A stretch of 64,000 bases of DNA, from NCBI RefSeq assembly GCF_009730915.1, contig NC_052474.1, positions 4,623,501-4,687,500 on the forward strand, written 5' to 3'. Made by a program: the position numbers and the translations under genes. Below are positions 34,642 to 45,979 of the stretch, piece by piece (positions within the stretch are counted from its first letter, which is position 1; every line of letters begins with the position of its first letter). Origin of the DNA: Dioscorea cayenensis subsp. rotundata (taxonomy: Eukaryota > Streptophyta > Magnoliopsida > Dioscoreales > Dioscoreaceae). The notes beneath the pieces were generated by a model. The model saw only the letters and a list, made by a program, of their open reading frames with translations, was not told the DNA's origin and did no database searches.

Positions 34642-37600
34642 ATAATGGATTTGAGAGGTTTTCATCTCTGATGGATAGGAGGATTATATTACCAGTCTTA
34701 AAGACCATTAGTATTACCATGTTTTGAGGGTTTCAAATCTAGATAATTAAAATCCGACAAATCAAATCTTACATAATACCGTTAATATCATTGTACTAAA
34801 AGCCCTTAATTCTTTTTAATAAGTTAATATGAATTCCAAATCAGTATAAATACACAATAAAATTTATTGATTTATTTGTTTAACTGAATTAAAAGTGTCA
34901 ATATATATTATTTATAAAATGAATAAAATTTAGGTTCTCTTAATCTTCATTACTCATGTGGACGAATCATATTTATTGAAACATAAATTAAAGAAATAAA
35001 CAAATAAAAATAGATGTCATTCAAAATCCATGCATATCTGTTTTGAAAGGTGGCAAACTATAATTCATTGAAAAGGAACTTATATACATTTTTATTAATA
35101 AAATTATAATTTAATCAATTTTATTTAAAAAAATGGCTATAAATTATAAATAAAGAAGTACAATAAAAGGACAGCCACGGAACGTGATCGGGATGCATTT
35201 TCTCAATTGTGAAGGCAAAATTGTTTCTTGGGAATCCTAATCATGAATTGCATTGTACGGGTTATTAAGTATATTATATATATATATATATTATTATAAA
35301 ATGAATTCAGAACAAATCATTGAGCATCTAACAAATGTTCCAAATAACTGCAAAGACAAACATCTCAAAGCAGCAGCTCGTTCACTATTTATTAATTTAT
35401 TTTATTATGTTTAATATCATGTCATCTTTAAATTAAGAATAATTAACATTTTTAAATCTACTTTGACGTGAGATTTTAAGAATAATTTTTTTTTTTGTTA
35501 ACTCTTCCTGCGTAAAATTCTGTAATTAAAACTGAATTATTTTCAAATAAATTTATTCATTAGGAAAAAAATAATTTATTTGTTTTTTCTGTGAAAGCTA
35601 AGTATCATGCTATGGGCATCCGGCAAATCCTGCTCGTAAATTTATTTAGATCAAATCATTACTCTTACTTTCATTGGTAAATGTTTTTCAATTAAATAAA
35701 AAAAAATTCCAAGTTGGAGAAGTGAGATGAATTGATATCATGGTCCATGTGCCAGATGCTTTACGCTATGCTCGTTGGAGTTTGGTCCCCTTCCTCCGGG
35801 TTGGGTTGCAGACTCAGATAAAAAGACATAAGACATGGTCGTTGATTGCAATTATTGTCGTTAGTTGGAAGCACGCGTGGCCCATGCAACTCTTTTTTCT
35901 TTTTCATTTCTTTTTTTTAAAACTTCATTTTCTTTTGCCTTGCATTCTCTCAAGACTCTTGATTGTCCAAACTCCAAAGGGAGCCATTGCCATGTGCATC
36001 TCCACTATTAGTTTATAAACTGTGATTTCTTATTTTCATAATCAAATCATCATCAACATGTGTCACGGTGATTTTGTTTTTCTTTTGGTTTGATATATTA
36101 GCATCTAAATTGTAGTAAAAAATCACTAAGTTTTCTTGATGTTGTTCGATTTTAAGATTTTGAAACTTTATTTATTAATTGTTGGCATAGTTTAATTCTT
36201 GTTTAATTAGAATGAAAGAGTAGAGCCATTATAGATTTGTCTTTCATTCATACTATAATGTTGCTTTGTCCATCTTCCCCCGGTACTTATTTACTGTATC
36301 TTGCCAAATGCAGAACCTTTCTCTAAAGTAATAAGATGAAACATTTTAGCCAACTTTTTAGGTTCAATAGAGGTTTAAATTTAATTAGCTTTTTGTGCAT
36401 GCTATCATGAGTGTCTCATTTGTTCCCCAACCAATTGCCACGCCTCATTTTCTTCAATTTTATTGAAAGTTAAAACCATCACGTGTCATGTCATATAACA
36501 ATAAAATTTCATTACATCAGAACATTTAAATATATACTTAAAACAATGAAATCTAAAGTCATTACTTCGGATTTTGCATCTTCATCTCCATCTTTAACCA
36601 ATGCATCCATTATTCTCAACAAGCTCACTGAAAATAGCCATATGCTTCTCGTTGTACAGCTAAACTTTTATCTTCATGCACATTGTGTGTGTGTATGTGT
36701 GTGTGTCTACACAGAAAGGTGTTTCACTCCACAAGAAGTGGATTCAGGACCAGGCTTTTCGTCTGCCCCAAAAGTGTTTTTGTCGACATGAAAAAGAAAA
36801 AAAAAAGGTGTTTTCATATATAAAAGAATATTTAGAAAACAAAAAGGTGAAAGCAAGAAATAAATATGAGTGGCTGGATGAAAAAGATCCAAACTTTGGC
36901 AAAAATGTATTGATTAAAGTTCTCCCTCAGAAGCATTTCCCAAACAGAGGACCAAACAGAGTCTCAAACAACTCAGATATCAAACATAAAACACTTGTTG
37001 TGGATGAGAACCCCTTCAATGCAACAAAGTTATAGCCAAGAAGATGGCAGTTAACATCAATTAATGTGCACAATATGAATGGCATTCACCAATACAAGAA
37101 CAGTAGCTTAAAATAGTAAAAGCCCAGTACAAGCAACGTCCTATTCAGAAATCTGCACAACCCATGTGCTACTAATCCTGTTAGGAGCTCAATCAAATCT
37201 TAGCCGTGACAATAAAGGTTTTCAATTTCACAGTTGACTAAAGATATATAAGCAAGAAATTAAATCAAAATGGCAGATTAACCAGCGGAAACAGCACAAT
37301 AAAAACATCATTGAGAGGTAATTTCATTGGAGGAATATGCCAACATAATTTTTCTTATGTAACATCAGACTATGCAGTAAGGATAGCAGTATGTCAATGA
37401 TCATTCAATGACAAATAACATACGTTCTCTTCCTGATTAAGGGTTTCGACAGAGAATCAGATAGACTAAAGCGAGAATTGCTGTAAAAAAAAATACAAGA
37501 TATGCATCAAACCAACATATGAAATGTCAAATAAGAAATAGGTTTGAGCTCTGAAGGGTACACATAATTTGGATTTTCTGGTCATGGAGATAAGCCCATT

Positions 37601-40600
37601 TTGATCTTGCACAAATTCACAAAATATAAATGAATGCTCTGTCAAAATCAACAAAGCATATGTAGGACACAACTATGAACCATGCTACAAAGGTTAGATA
37701 AACTAGTAGCAGGAAGGACATGCTGTGTATCGTACTACCAATACGGGATGTAAAACAAAATACAGGTTTGCAGTATAACAGAAATATTTATGTGTATTGG
37801 CACCAATTAGGGTTGCAGGTAGTCCTAGCAATCCTGATTTTGTACAATTTCATAGGCTATAAACATATACTTCGCTAAGGCAAACTGACAACAGGGAAAG
37901 GACAATTTGCCTCATTTTAGCCAGCAAACTTGTTCTCTTTCCACAAAACATAAGCTATATCTATCATACATCAGGCAATGTGCATACGACCATATAATTT
38001 TAGTTGGGCATCAGACAGGCTATAGCTTAATAATATAAAGCATAAGCCATTCGTGAACAATTAGACCAAGGAATCACAAAAAATTTGGGCAACAACAAAT
38101 CCGTCTAATCAGAACCATTAGAATGATCATCATGATGAAGCACAACTCTAACACCAAAGGCTAAAGAAAAAACAAAAATGTGAATAGCAACAAATACCTC
38201 TTTCATATAGTCAAGGGAAATTTAAGGCATTATAGTGGAACCAAATAGCAGAAGATATCAGAAAATCCAGACTAATACAAATAAACGTAGTGACAAGATT
38301 TGTAATACGAAGAAGGACCAGAATTATATTGAATTTATAAAGGAAGCAAAATGAAGAGACACAGAACAGACTGTAAAGCCAAATAAACTAAAAAAAACAA
38401 TAAAAATGATAGAACAGAAAGTCATCCATCTCAAGAACAATGACTTCATAATTCCACCAAATATATACCATGCCAATAACTACACAGATAAGTCAGAAAC
38501 TACTTAAGCTTGCAGATCCATACAGCAGATTTTTTTAACAACAATGCTACAAAGTGTACCATCTTGTATTTAACAAGGAAATATCTAGAAAGAAAGGGTT
38601 TAAAAACATGTATAACAATTACTGATCTAAAGAACATATTCAATTAAATGGCAGAAACTGGAAACCATATTTTTTATAACACAAAAATACCAAGCTCAAG
38701 TAATACTGACAGGCGAAAACACAAGAAAAATCATTGCATGAACTAGACCATAGTCAGAAATAAAGTTGAAAGCACAAAATTCAGAGTGGATTTGGTCATC
38801 AACATCACACAAAATATAACCAACTATATGAAACAGTTAGCACACAAGCATTTATCAATCAATCAGCATGGAACTGCCAACTCAGAACATTCCTAAAACT
38901 TAATTCCAGTTTAACTTAAATTGCGCTACTATGGATTCCAAATACCCTTTCTGCATTTCGATTACATATTTTTGACTGATCTATGAAAATTATAAAGTTT
39001 GTACTAGTGTTGGAGTCCATAAGGGAAGATGCTATTATTAATTCACAATATTACACCTTCTGTTAAAGTTTATAAATTAAATTCCCATCCTCCTACCCAC
39101 CGAACCCCACAAAGTTGTTTACCAACTCCTAATAAGCAAATCAACAATACCACATTTTACACTCAGGTCAGCATGTTAACATGCACAAAGACTGTGGATA
39201 GGGATCTTTTGCTAGAACCAGCATAAATCTAACATGTTCGATCAAGTGAACAATCTAATAATGGATGAACAAGGTGGGAATATTTAGAATATGCAAGGTT
39301 TAAATAGAAAAGGCGATCAGCTAAAACCTTTTCAATTTGTGATTTTCACATATGTTCCGCATATACTCGGTTTTGGAAGAGGCACACTTGGTATTGGGGG
39401 TAGGTAGAAGAGGTTTCTCCAAGAAGCCTTAAATATACACTAAACAGAGATACTGTAACAGTTGAGGAAAAATTGGGAATGCACATGTGACGTTTAATTT
39501 GAACACAAGGACATCAGGCAAATCAAATATGTTATACGGCAATAATACTATTAAAATATACAATGACAAATAAAAGAAATACCACAGCATGTCGCTAAAG
39601 CTAATAACTAGAGGTGGATGAACAACATAAGAAAAAAATTTTTATAAATTGAGAATTGTTCTAATACTATTTCAAAATGTCGGAAGCATGTATGCCTATG
39701 GTCCTCAGAAGCATGTTCCGCTTGAGCTACCAGTGTCTATGAAGAACTTGATAGATGTTTGTTTATGCTAATCTAAGCTTTCTAACAGAACCTGAAAAAT
39801 AGTTCACAATACGGACAACTAGAAGAGTAAAACCTTAAGGGCCATGGCATGAGAAATGATAAACAAAATCCTAAAGGCAAAGACTTGCATCTCAAGCTGA
39901 TAATGTAAGGGTTTGATGTTTCCCATATAAAATCAAAACACCAACTAATAATCTTGCTAATTTAAAAACGTAGCTTCCAAATGACACCTAATGTTCCTAC
40001 GGCCAGTAGATTCTCTGATATCCAAACACCATTGCCCACCAAATCACTACTTTAAATTTCATTCATGTTCACAAAAAAAAAAAAAGAAACCTACAATCAC
40101 AACATCATTAATATATAAACTCGGTTCCCGATGCTCCTATCTACTTAGGGGAATCAACAAGCTTGAAGAAGAGTTTAAACCCCCTGTTAAGAATAATACA
40201 GTATATTTAGAATGAAATCAAGAACTGGTAGCAGGTTGGGAGCTAATATGTCTACAAATCTTTAAACAGGAAATTTCGAAATTATTCCACATTCTATTTA
40301 AGTCATTTTTTCTTGTGCCACTGTCAAGATTATAATTCACCCTTTAATTCAAGTTCATCTGGATGCCCAATGCAACCATTGGAAATCAACTGCATTTGGG
40401 AAAACTTATGAGGTTTAAAGAGACAGGAGGAAAAAAGAAAAAAAAAAAAACACCTGCTTTCATACATTAATTACTCAACAGAACACAAAAGCATATGGAT
40501 GTTACTTACTCAGCCATTGCTGCTAAGATGTTAGATGACAAACAACAAAGTAATCAATCTTTGATGACATCACACAGGAAAATACACGCAATTGGATAAC

Positions 40601-40801
40601 GTTAAATATGAACTCGGTGCAGAAACAACTGAAGCACAAAAATAATACGACAATGAAAAAATATGTAAACAAGAAAACATCATATTTGATCTACACCTTC
40701 CAAAAGGTCGAGAATTGTACCGGACCATCATTCAAGCTGATAGAAATCCAAATCTCAGACAACAATCACCTCCAAGCCCATCTGCTATATATGCCAGGTT
40801 C
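34642..40801. other. 6-kb stretch with no recognised gene
   Basis: 34.6-36.7 kb is ordinary AT-rich intergenic DNA. A patch at 35735-36020 is less AT-rich and could hold a small transcript, but its 92-codon frame matches nothing I know. From about 37.0 to 40.8 kb the composition changes: A-rich and C-over-G on the plus strand, with few long A/T runs, no TE ends and no long frames. U-rich composition on the minus strand is typical of plant introns or UTRs, so transcription from the minus strand (perhaps linked to the gene at 40802-42121) is possible. Confidence 0.4.
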
Positions 40802-42121
40802 TCACAACTCAAATTCATCATCAAGTTTCAGAGCCTCAGCAGCAGCCTCCTCCTCTTCATCATCAACAACAAAGTATGGGTTGTGAGCCTCGGGCCTAAA
40901 CTTATAGCCAGTGTACACATAGAAAGCCAGATTTGCGAATTCCGCAACAACAACACTAGTCCAGGCGTATCTATAGGAAGTAATGGTACTTAGCGCATAG
41001 ACAATCACTCTAGTGAAGTAGATGTAGCAAATGACAACCACATAGTACTGCCGGAACAGCATGAGCTTCATCAAATTGACAGCAGCCTTCCCATCAGTCC
41101 TAGCCGCCTCCCGGAGATTCTTAATAGACCAAACAATCGGGAAAAGAACAGCACAACAGCAAATAACATCGACAAGCAAGAAAACCTGACGCCAAGTAAC
41201 CCAGCCAGGGGAGAATTTGCCGGTCTCGTCCAACTCCACCTGCGCGGCATTTGCCAGAATCTGAAGGGGAATCACCACCATCAGCACCTTCTTCTCCTTC
41301 CCCTGCAAGTACGGCTTGACAAAAGACCACCCGGTGCCGATCAGCACAAGCAGAGTGAACAGCGTGATACCCTTGAGAAAGCTAAAGATATAAAAAAGCA
41401 CGTCCCACCCATGCGCGCTACCAGTGCGCTCGATATAGGACTTGTCCTCAGCCTCGCAAAGGAGGTTGATGGCTTTGAGGACGAGAAGGGCGAGCATGAA
41501 GTGGTGGATTCTGAGAGTGGTTGAGCGATTACGACGGAGGAAGAAGACCCAGAGTACGGCGAGACCGGTGTAGACCAAGAAGAAGAGGAAGTAAATGCGA
41601 GGGAGAGAAGCAAGTCCGACAGAAAGGTAGGCGCGGCGGCCGGATTTGGGGTCGAAATTGAACATAGATGATTTGACGGACATAGAGACCCGGAGATTGG
41701 GGAGGCAATTGGCGAAGAGGAGAGTGAACTGACCGGGCTCGGAGAGGTTGAAGGAGGAGGAGAAGGAATTATCGGAGGGGGAGGGGAGGGAGGTGAGCAA
41801 GAAAACAGGCTTGATGAGGTGGGACTGGAGAGCGCACGAGATGTCCCCATTCTGGAGCTGCTGGATGACATGAACCCAGGCGTCACGGGTGGAGAGGAAG
41901 AAGCCAAGCTGGGAAAGAGACGCATGGGGGAGGGCCTGGTCGGAGAAAGCGAGCTCGGAAACGGAGATCTCCACGGTGCCCGCGTGCGTGAAGCCGAAAT
42001 CATCAAAGGGGATGATGGGCCGCGCGTCGGATCTCAGCTTTGTCGAGCGGATCTCGGCCGATCCAAGCGCGACGAACGCCACCAGAAGCAGCACGACGCG
42101 CAGCGAGATCTTGATCGCCAT
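40802..42121 (-). CDS. Seven-transmembrane GOST/GPR107-like protein (lung 7TM receptor family)
   Basis: Single exon of 439 residues from the ATG at 42121. A signal peptide spans about 1-22 (RVVLLLVAFVALGSA), a lumenal domain about 23-195 contains two Cys (one near SCALQSH, one near FANCLPNL), and seven hydrophobic helices follow from about 197 to 400, ending in a short acidic tail (VVDDEEEEAAAEALKLDDEF). The helix text YFLFFLVYTGLAVLW, HHFMLALLVLKAINLL and FYIFSFLKGITLFTLLVLIG is typical of plant homologues of GPR107/108 and TMEM87 (GOST family), annotated in Arabidopsis as candidate GPCRs (CAND6/7). In animals these act in Golgi-endosome trafficking; a G-protein role in plants is unproven. 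The frame is open 49 codons further upstream, but the downstream ATG gives the signal peptide. Confidence 0.9.
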   Translation of the reverse strand: MAIKISLRVVLLLVAFVALGSAEIRSTKLRSDARPIIPFDDFGFTHAGTVEISVSELAFSDQALPHASLSQLGFFLSTRDAWVHVIQQLQNGDISCALQSHLIKPVFLLTSLPSPSDNSFSSSFNLSEPGQFTLLFANCLPNLRVSMSVKSSMFNFDPKSGRRAYLSVGLASLPRIYFLFFLVYTGLAVLWVFFLRRNRSTTLRIHHFMLALLVLKAINLLCEAEDKSYIERTGSAHGWDVLFYIFSFLKGITLFTLLVLIGTGWSFVKPYLQGKEKKVLMVVIPLQILANAAQVELDETGKFSPGWVTWRQVFLLVDVICCCAVLFPIVWSIKNLREAARTDGKAAVNLMKLMLFRQYYVVVICYIYFTRVIVYALSTITSYRYAWTSVVVAEFANLAFYVYTGYKFRPEAHNPYFVVDDEEEEAAAEALKLDDEFEL

Positions 42122-42127
42122 GGATGG

Positions 42128-42158
<31 letters not shown>

Positions 42159-45100
42159 AATGGATCGATGGAAGTCGGACTGTTTCTTGGCGAAGCGTAA
42201 TCTTTGGTGGGACGTGGGATGATGGAAAAGAATTTTTGAAGTATTTTTTTAGGGATGGAAATGCCCACAGTGCCGGATGGTATTGACGTAGATTGCCATT
42301 GAATATAAAAGGGTTGATTTAAGAAGAGAAGGGTAGTAGTGTCATTTCAAGAGGGTTGTGAGTCTTGTGACTTGATGTGTCGGCGCATGGATCGTCGGCG
42401 GGGTTTGCGTCGCTGACAAGCCTGGACGCAATGCTTTTAATACGGATCGGGTTAGTGCACCGAATGAGGAGATGGGTGTGTTGCGCCAACCGACTTGGCT
42501 CGTATTAACCAACTAGACTATCATTGGACTATAGACTTTGCTTGACGAGGAGAGAGAAAGTTTATTTTGTGAATTATTTTCCCTAAATAAAGTCATTGTT
42601 ATTATTATTATTATTATTATTATTGTTCTTCTTTAAATAAAAGCTATGAAAACTAATATGTACTCCGTTTCTTTGAACCCTCTGTTTTATTAATATTAAT
42701 TTAAAATTATTGTTTTATCCCCCTTGTGAACCGGCCCAGTAGTGCTACTATTGGGCCATACTCGTCGCTCAGCCTGATTTTCTTAACTTAAATTTTTATC
42801 TTAAAATTTTAAAACAGCAAATAGTTTTTTAAAAATTATTAATGAAATATAAAATTTTATTAGTGAGTGTTTAAAAAAATAAAAAAATATGTATAAATTA
42901 AAAATTAGAAAATAGTATACAAAATTTAAATTTTATGAGGCGTAATTAAATAATTGTGTAAAATTAAAACCATTTTTTTTTATAAATACCATAAACTACA
43001 ATCCTCAACTATTTTTACGAGGGAGTTGAACTCTCAACTTTTCCCTAAAAGAGAAAAAAATGAGTTACTATTCTCATGTGGAAATCAAATAAATTTATTT
43101 AAAAAGAAAATAGTGTTAATTTATTTTATAACCAAGTGAAATGTAGGGAGTTCAACTCGATCCCTTCCAATGTAAGTGTTCATGTTTTGTCCAAATTTAT
43201 CCCAAAAAAATAGATAATTTGTTAAAAAAAAATTCCTTGTCATAAAATTCTATTATGTAAAAATATATTAAAAACAACCATATATATATTTTTATATAAT
43301 AAGCGTTTGTCACAAGTTGAACATATGTTTAGTGATGTGTTCAATGTTCATTAAAAAAGGTAATGTATTACATAAATTTTTACAATATTAGATACAACAC
43401 TAATTTTGAATATATTTGTACATATATAGCTAAGTTTTTTAAAAAATGGATAAACAATAATTTAATCAGATAATAAAAAATAATTATCAACAAAGCAATC
43501 ATGAGATGATCCATCACTGATGAAGTAGGGCTTGACACCAACCAAATAGAAAATACCAATGGCACAAAAAAATCATTACTTAAGTGAATTATTTATCCCA
43601 AGTGACACTGCTGCCATACAAGATCATCAATCAAGTTATTCCAAGTTATTCCATGTTATATATATATATATAAAATATTTATTATATCAGTAGTAAACCG
43701 GTGGCATCCACCAAATTATTTTTAATTGTATTGTTTTTTTTTTTAATAACCACCTTAAACTAGGAATAGATTAAATGGTGTAATTTTGCATGAACATTCC
43801 TTAAACAAGTCGCAGTGCATCTTGCAATTTCAAATGCCATTAAATTTTTAATAATTTTTAAATCCCATCAACCTTTCATAATGCCTAACCATAGTTTGCA
43901 TCACTTCTTGTTGGTGTCAAGTCAAAACTTTAACTTCGAAAAAGTTTAGTGTCTAGACTCTAGAGTATCCATCATCAAATATAAATCATGTTTGTTCCTG
44001 ACGAGAAATAATCAACAGTGAATTTTAGTACTTATCAGTTATCATTAGAAGCACAGTGACAAGCTAAAAAGCACCACGCAACTACCATATTTGCCGATTT
44101 TTTTAGATGCCTAAAAATATCCATATTTTTTAATGCTTACATTAGTCACATAACCCAACAACCACTCTGGGCACACTTCGCAGCTCTCTTCCATACTTCG
44201 ATGCCTACCTCACTGGAGGCATGGACTGTTTGAGGGGTGAAAGGATTTTTAATTTGGGCCGAGCGCAATAGATACATCTTTTTTTTTTTAAAAATTTATA
44301 CATGAATTCTCTATTATCGTCAAAATTGATCATACACCCATTGCTTAGTTTTTTGTAGTCCTTGTTTCGATCAATTCGTAACTTGAAGAATCTCTTCCAA
44401 AGATTAAGCGCAATCTAGTCTTTATAGATTTAAGGGTCCATGATCTCCCTAATATGCCAGCTTCGACAAGTGAGCCTAGCCCCCCTTTCTTTGATGGTGC
44501 CCATCTAATTTAAACAAGTTTGGTGTGCATCATTTTTGTGATTATTGTACCTTCTTTTCTTCTGTTTTGATTGTTCCTATTTTTTCTTTTTATTTGTTGT
44601 TATGTTTTTGTCTCTAATTGGGTTTTACCTCGTAATCTGTCATTTTTGTTATTTTTTTGTTCTTTTGATTTTTTTCAAAGAATTATTAATTTATCTATTT
44701 TCTTAAAAAAATTAGTGCAAAATCAAATCACACATGTCAGTGTACTGTGTAACTGTATAAATATGGTCAAGATTCACTTTGGGAGAGGGGAGTGGTGTTT
44801 GTCGCCTTCAAAAAAATGTCACATGACTTGCATGCTCAATCTATCATTGCTAGTTTAAATGAAATATTTTAGTTGGTGAGCCATTCCAGTGGATGAGTAT
44901 TTTTTTAAAAATAAAATTATAAATAAATTAAATCCTACTACCAATAGTGATTAAAAGATAAGTTTAAAAAAAAAAATGAAGAGAACATTTAAAATTGTTT
45001 AGATGAGTAATGTGTGATTGAATTAAAGTTTTTCTGTTAGTTAATACTATCTATTGTCCTTTTACTTATCACATTTTAGATATTTTTTTTATCATATAAT

Positions 45101-45389
45101 TTTTTATTAAATTTAAATTATCAATTGACTTTAATCAATTTTTTTAAATTATGTGAATTAAGTAAAATAGACAAGTAATAAAGACCAAATGTAATAGTAA
45201 TCTTAATTTTTTATTTAATTTGTTGATAAGGTATATAGCAGAAACTAAAATTGTGTTTGGGTATAAATTTGGGATGAGCTAATAATCTTGATGATGCTAT
45301 TAAATTAAAGCTAACTGTATCTAAAATAATTTATTGCTAGTTGTGACATACACAGTATATAGACGTTATCACTTATATTTTAATATAGT
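42122..45389. other. Intergenic region, no gene recognised
   Basis: Begins with a GTC/GAC trinucleotide repeat (42128-42160) in the leader of the minus-strand 7TM gene and its promoter. An ATT repeat lies at 42597-42624. A LINE-tail-like phrase (poly(T), AAAAAATGGATAAACAATAA) lies near 43432-43460 on the minus strand. At about 44555-44715 is plus-strand T-rich text ending in TTTATCTATTTTCTTAAAAAAA, which looks like a plus-strand LINE 3' end. Neither has a convincing TSD. Confidence 0.45.
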
Positions 45390-45979
45390 AACAACAAATT
45401 CATATTCCGAGTGCTTTTATTCCTTTTCTCTCAACGAATTTATTCTTTTAAAAAAAATATTTATGAAGTGGGCTTGTGTGCCTGCATGACAAATGGGATG
45501 AGGCCAGATGTTTCAAGCCATGATTGCCTTAGTGCCCACTGCCCAGACAAGGAAAAGGTCAACAAACAGCAACCATTCATTATCAACTAATAACATAAAA
45601 GGTTGGAAAAAAAGAAACGTAGGATCACACACCATTGGTAGTGCCCGGACTGGCAAATACCATTTTCTAAAAGCACAAACCTGGAACCTAATAAAGTGTC
45701 TTTGTCACGCATGCATTAAGGATCTACTCTGTTAGTCTATTCTAGTTCATGTGTTTTTCTGAAGTTTGTAACTACAAATCATGACTATAGAGAATAATAA
45801 CACTCTCAGCGGCAAAAGCAAAATATCCATCCACTGCGCACTACATTCTTCAACACCCAGCACGCTTAATGACAAAGAAAGATTCGTCCTTTCTGCAGTT
45901 GCATTCAATAAAAACCCATAGTCATAACCAGCACAAAATGCATACCAAAACAGTGCAAAAGTGCAAACTTGAAACAACC
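45390..45979 (+). promoter_or_regulatory. 5' flank of receptor-kinase copy 1, duplicated at copy 3
   Basis: From about 45390 the text is paralogous to 60090-60594 plus 61471-61595: shared phrases include CAAATTCATATTCCGAG, GATGAGGCCAGATGTTT, AAGGAAAAGGTCAACAAACA, CGGACTGGCAAATACCAT and TTCGTCCTTTCTGCAGTTGC. It therefore belongs to the duplicated unit and marks its left boundary. It holds the undisturbed site (CAACACCCAGCACGCTTAATG) where copy 3 has received a transposon. Confidence 0.75.

Noticed and set aside
35735-36020. Possible microRNA precursor (CTCCAAAGGGAGCCATTG and an upstream GGAGTTTGGTCCCCTTCC)
   Set aside because: The words resemble but do not match miR393 or miR399, and I could not pair them into a convincing hairpin.
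41341-42006. Long Ser/Pro-rich alternative frame in the 7TM gene
   Set aside because: Shadow frame produced by GC-rich codon positions; no domain.
42122-42268. 49-codon in-frame extension of the 7TM protein
   Set aside because: It crosses a trinucleotide repeat (Thr run) and would bury the signal peptide; the downstream ATG gives a normal signal sequence.
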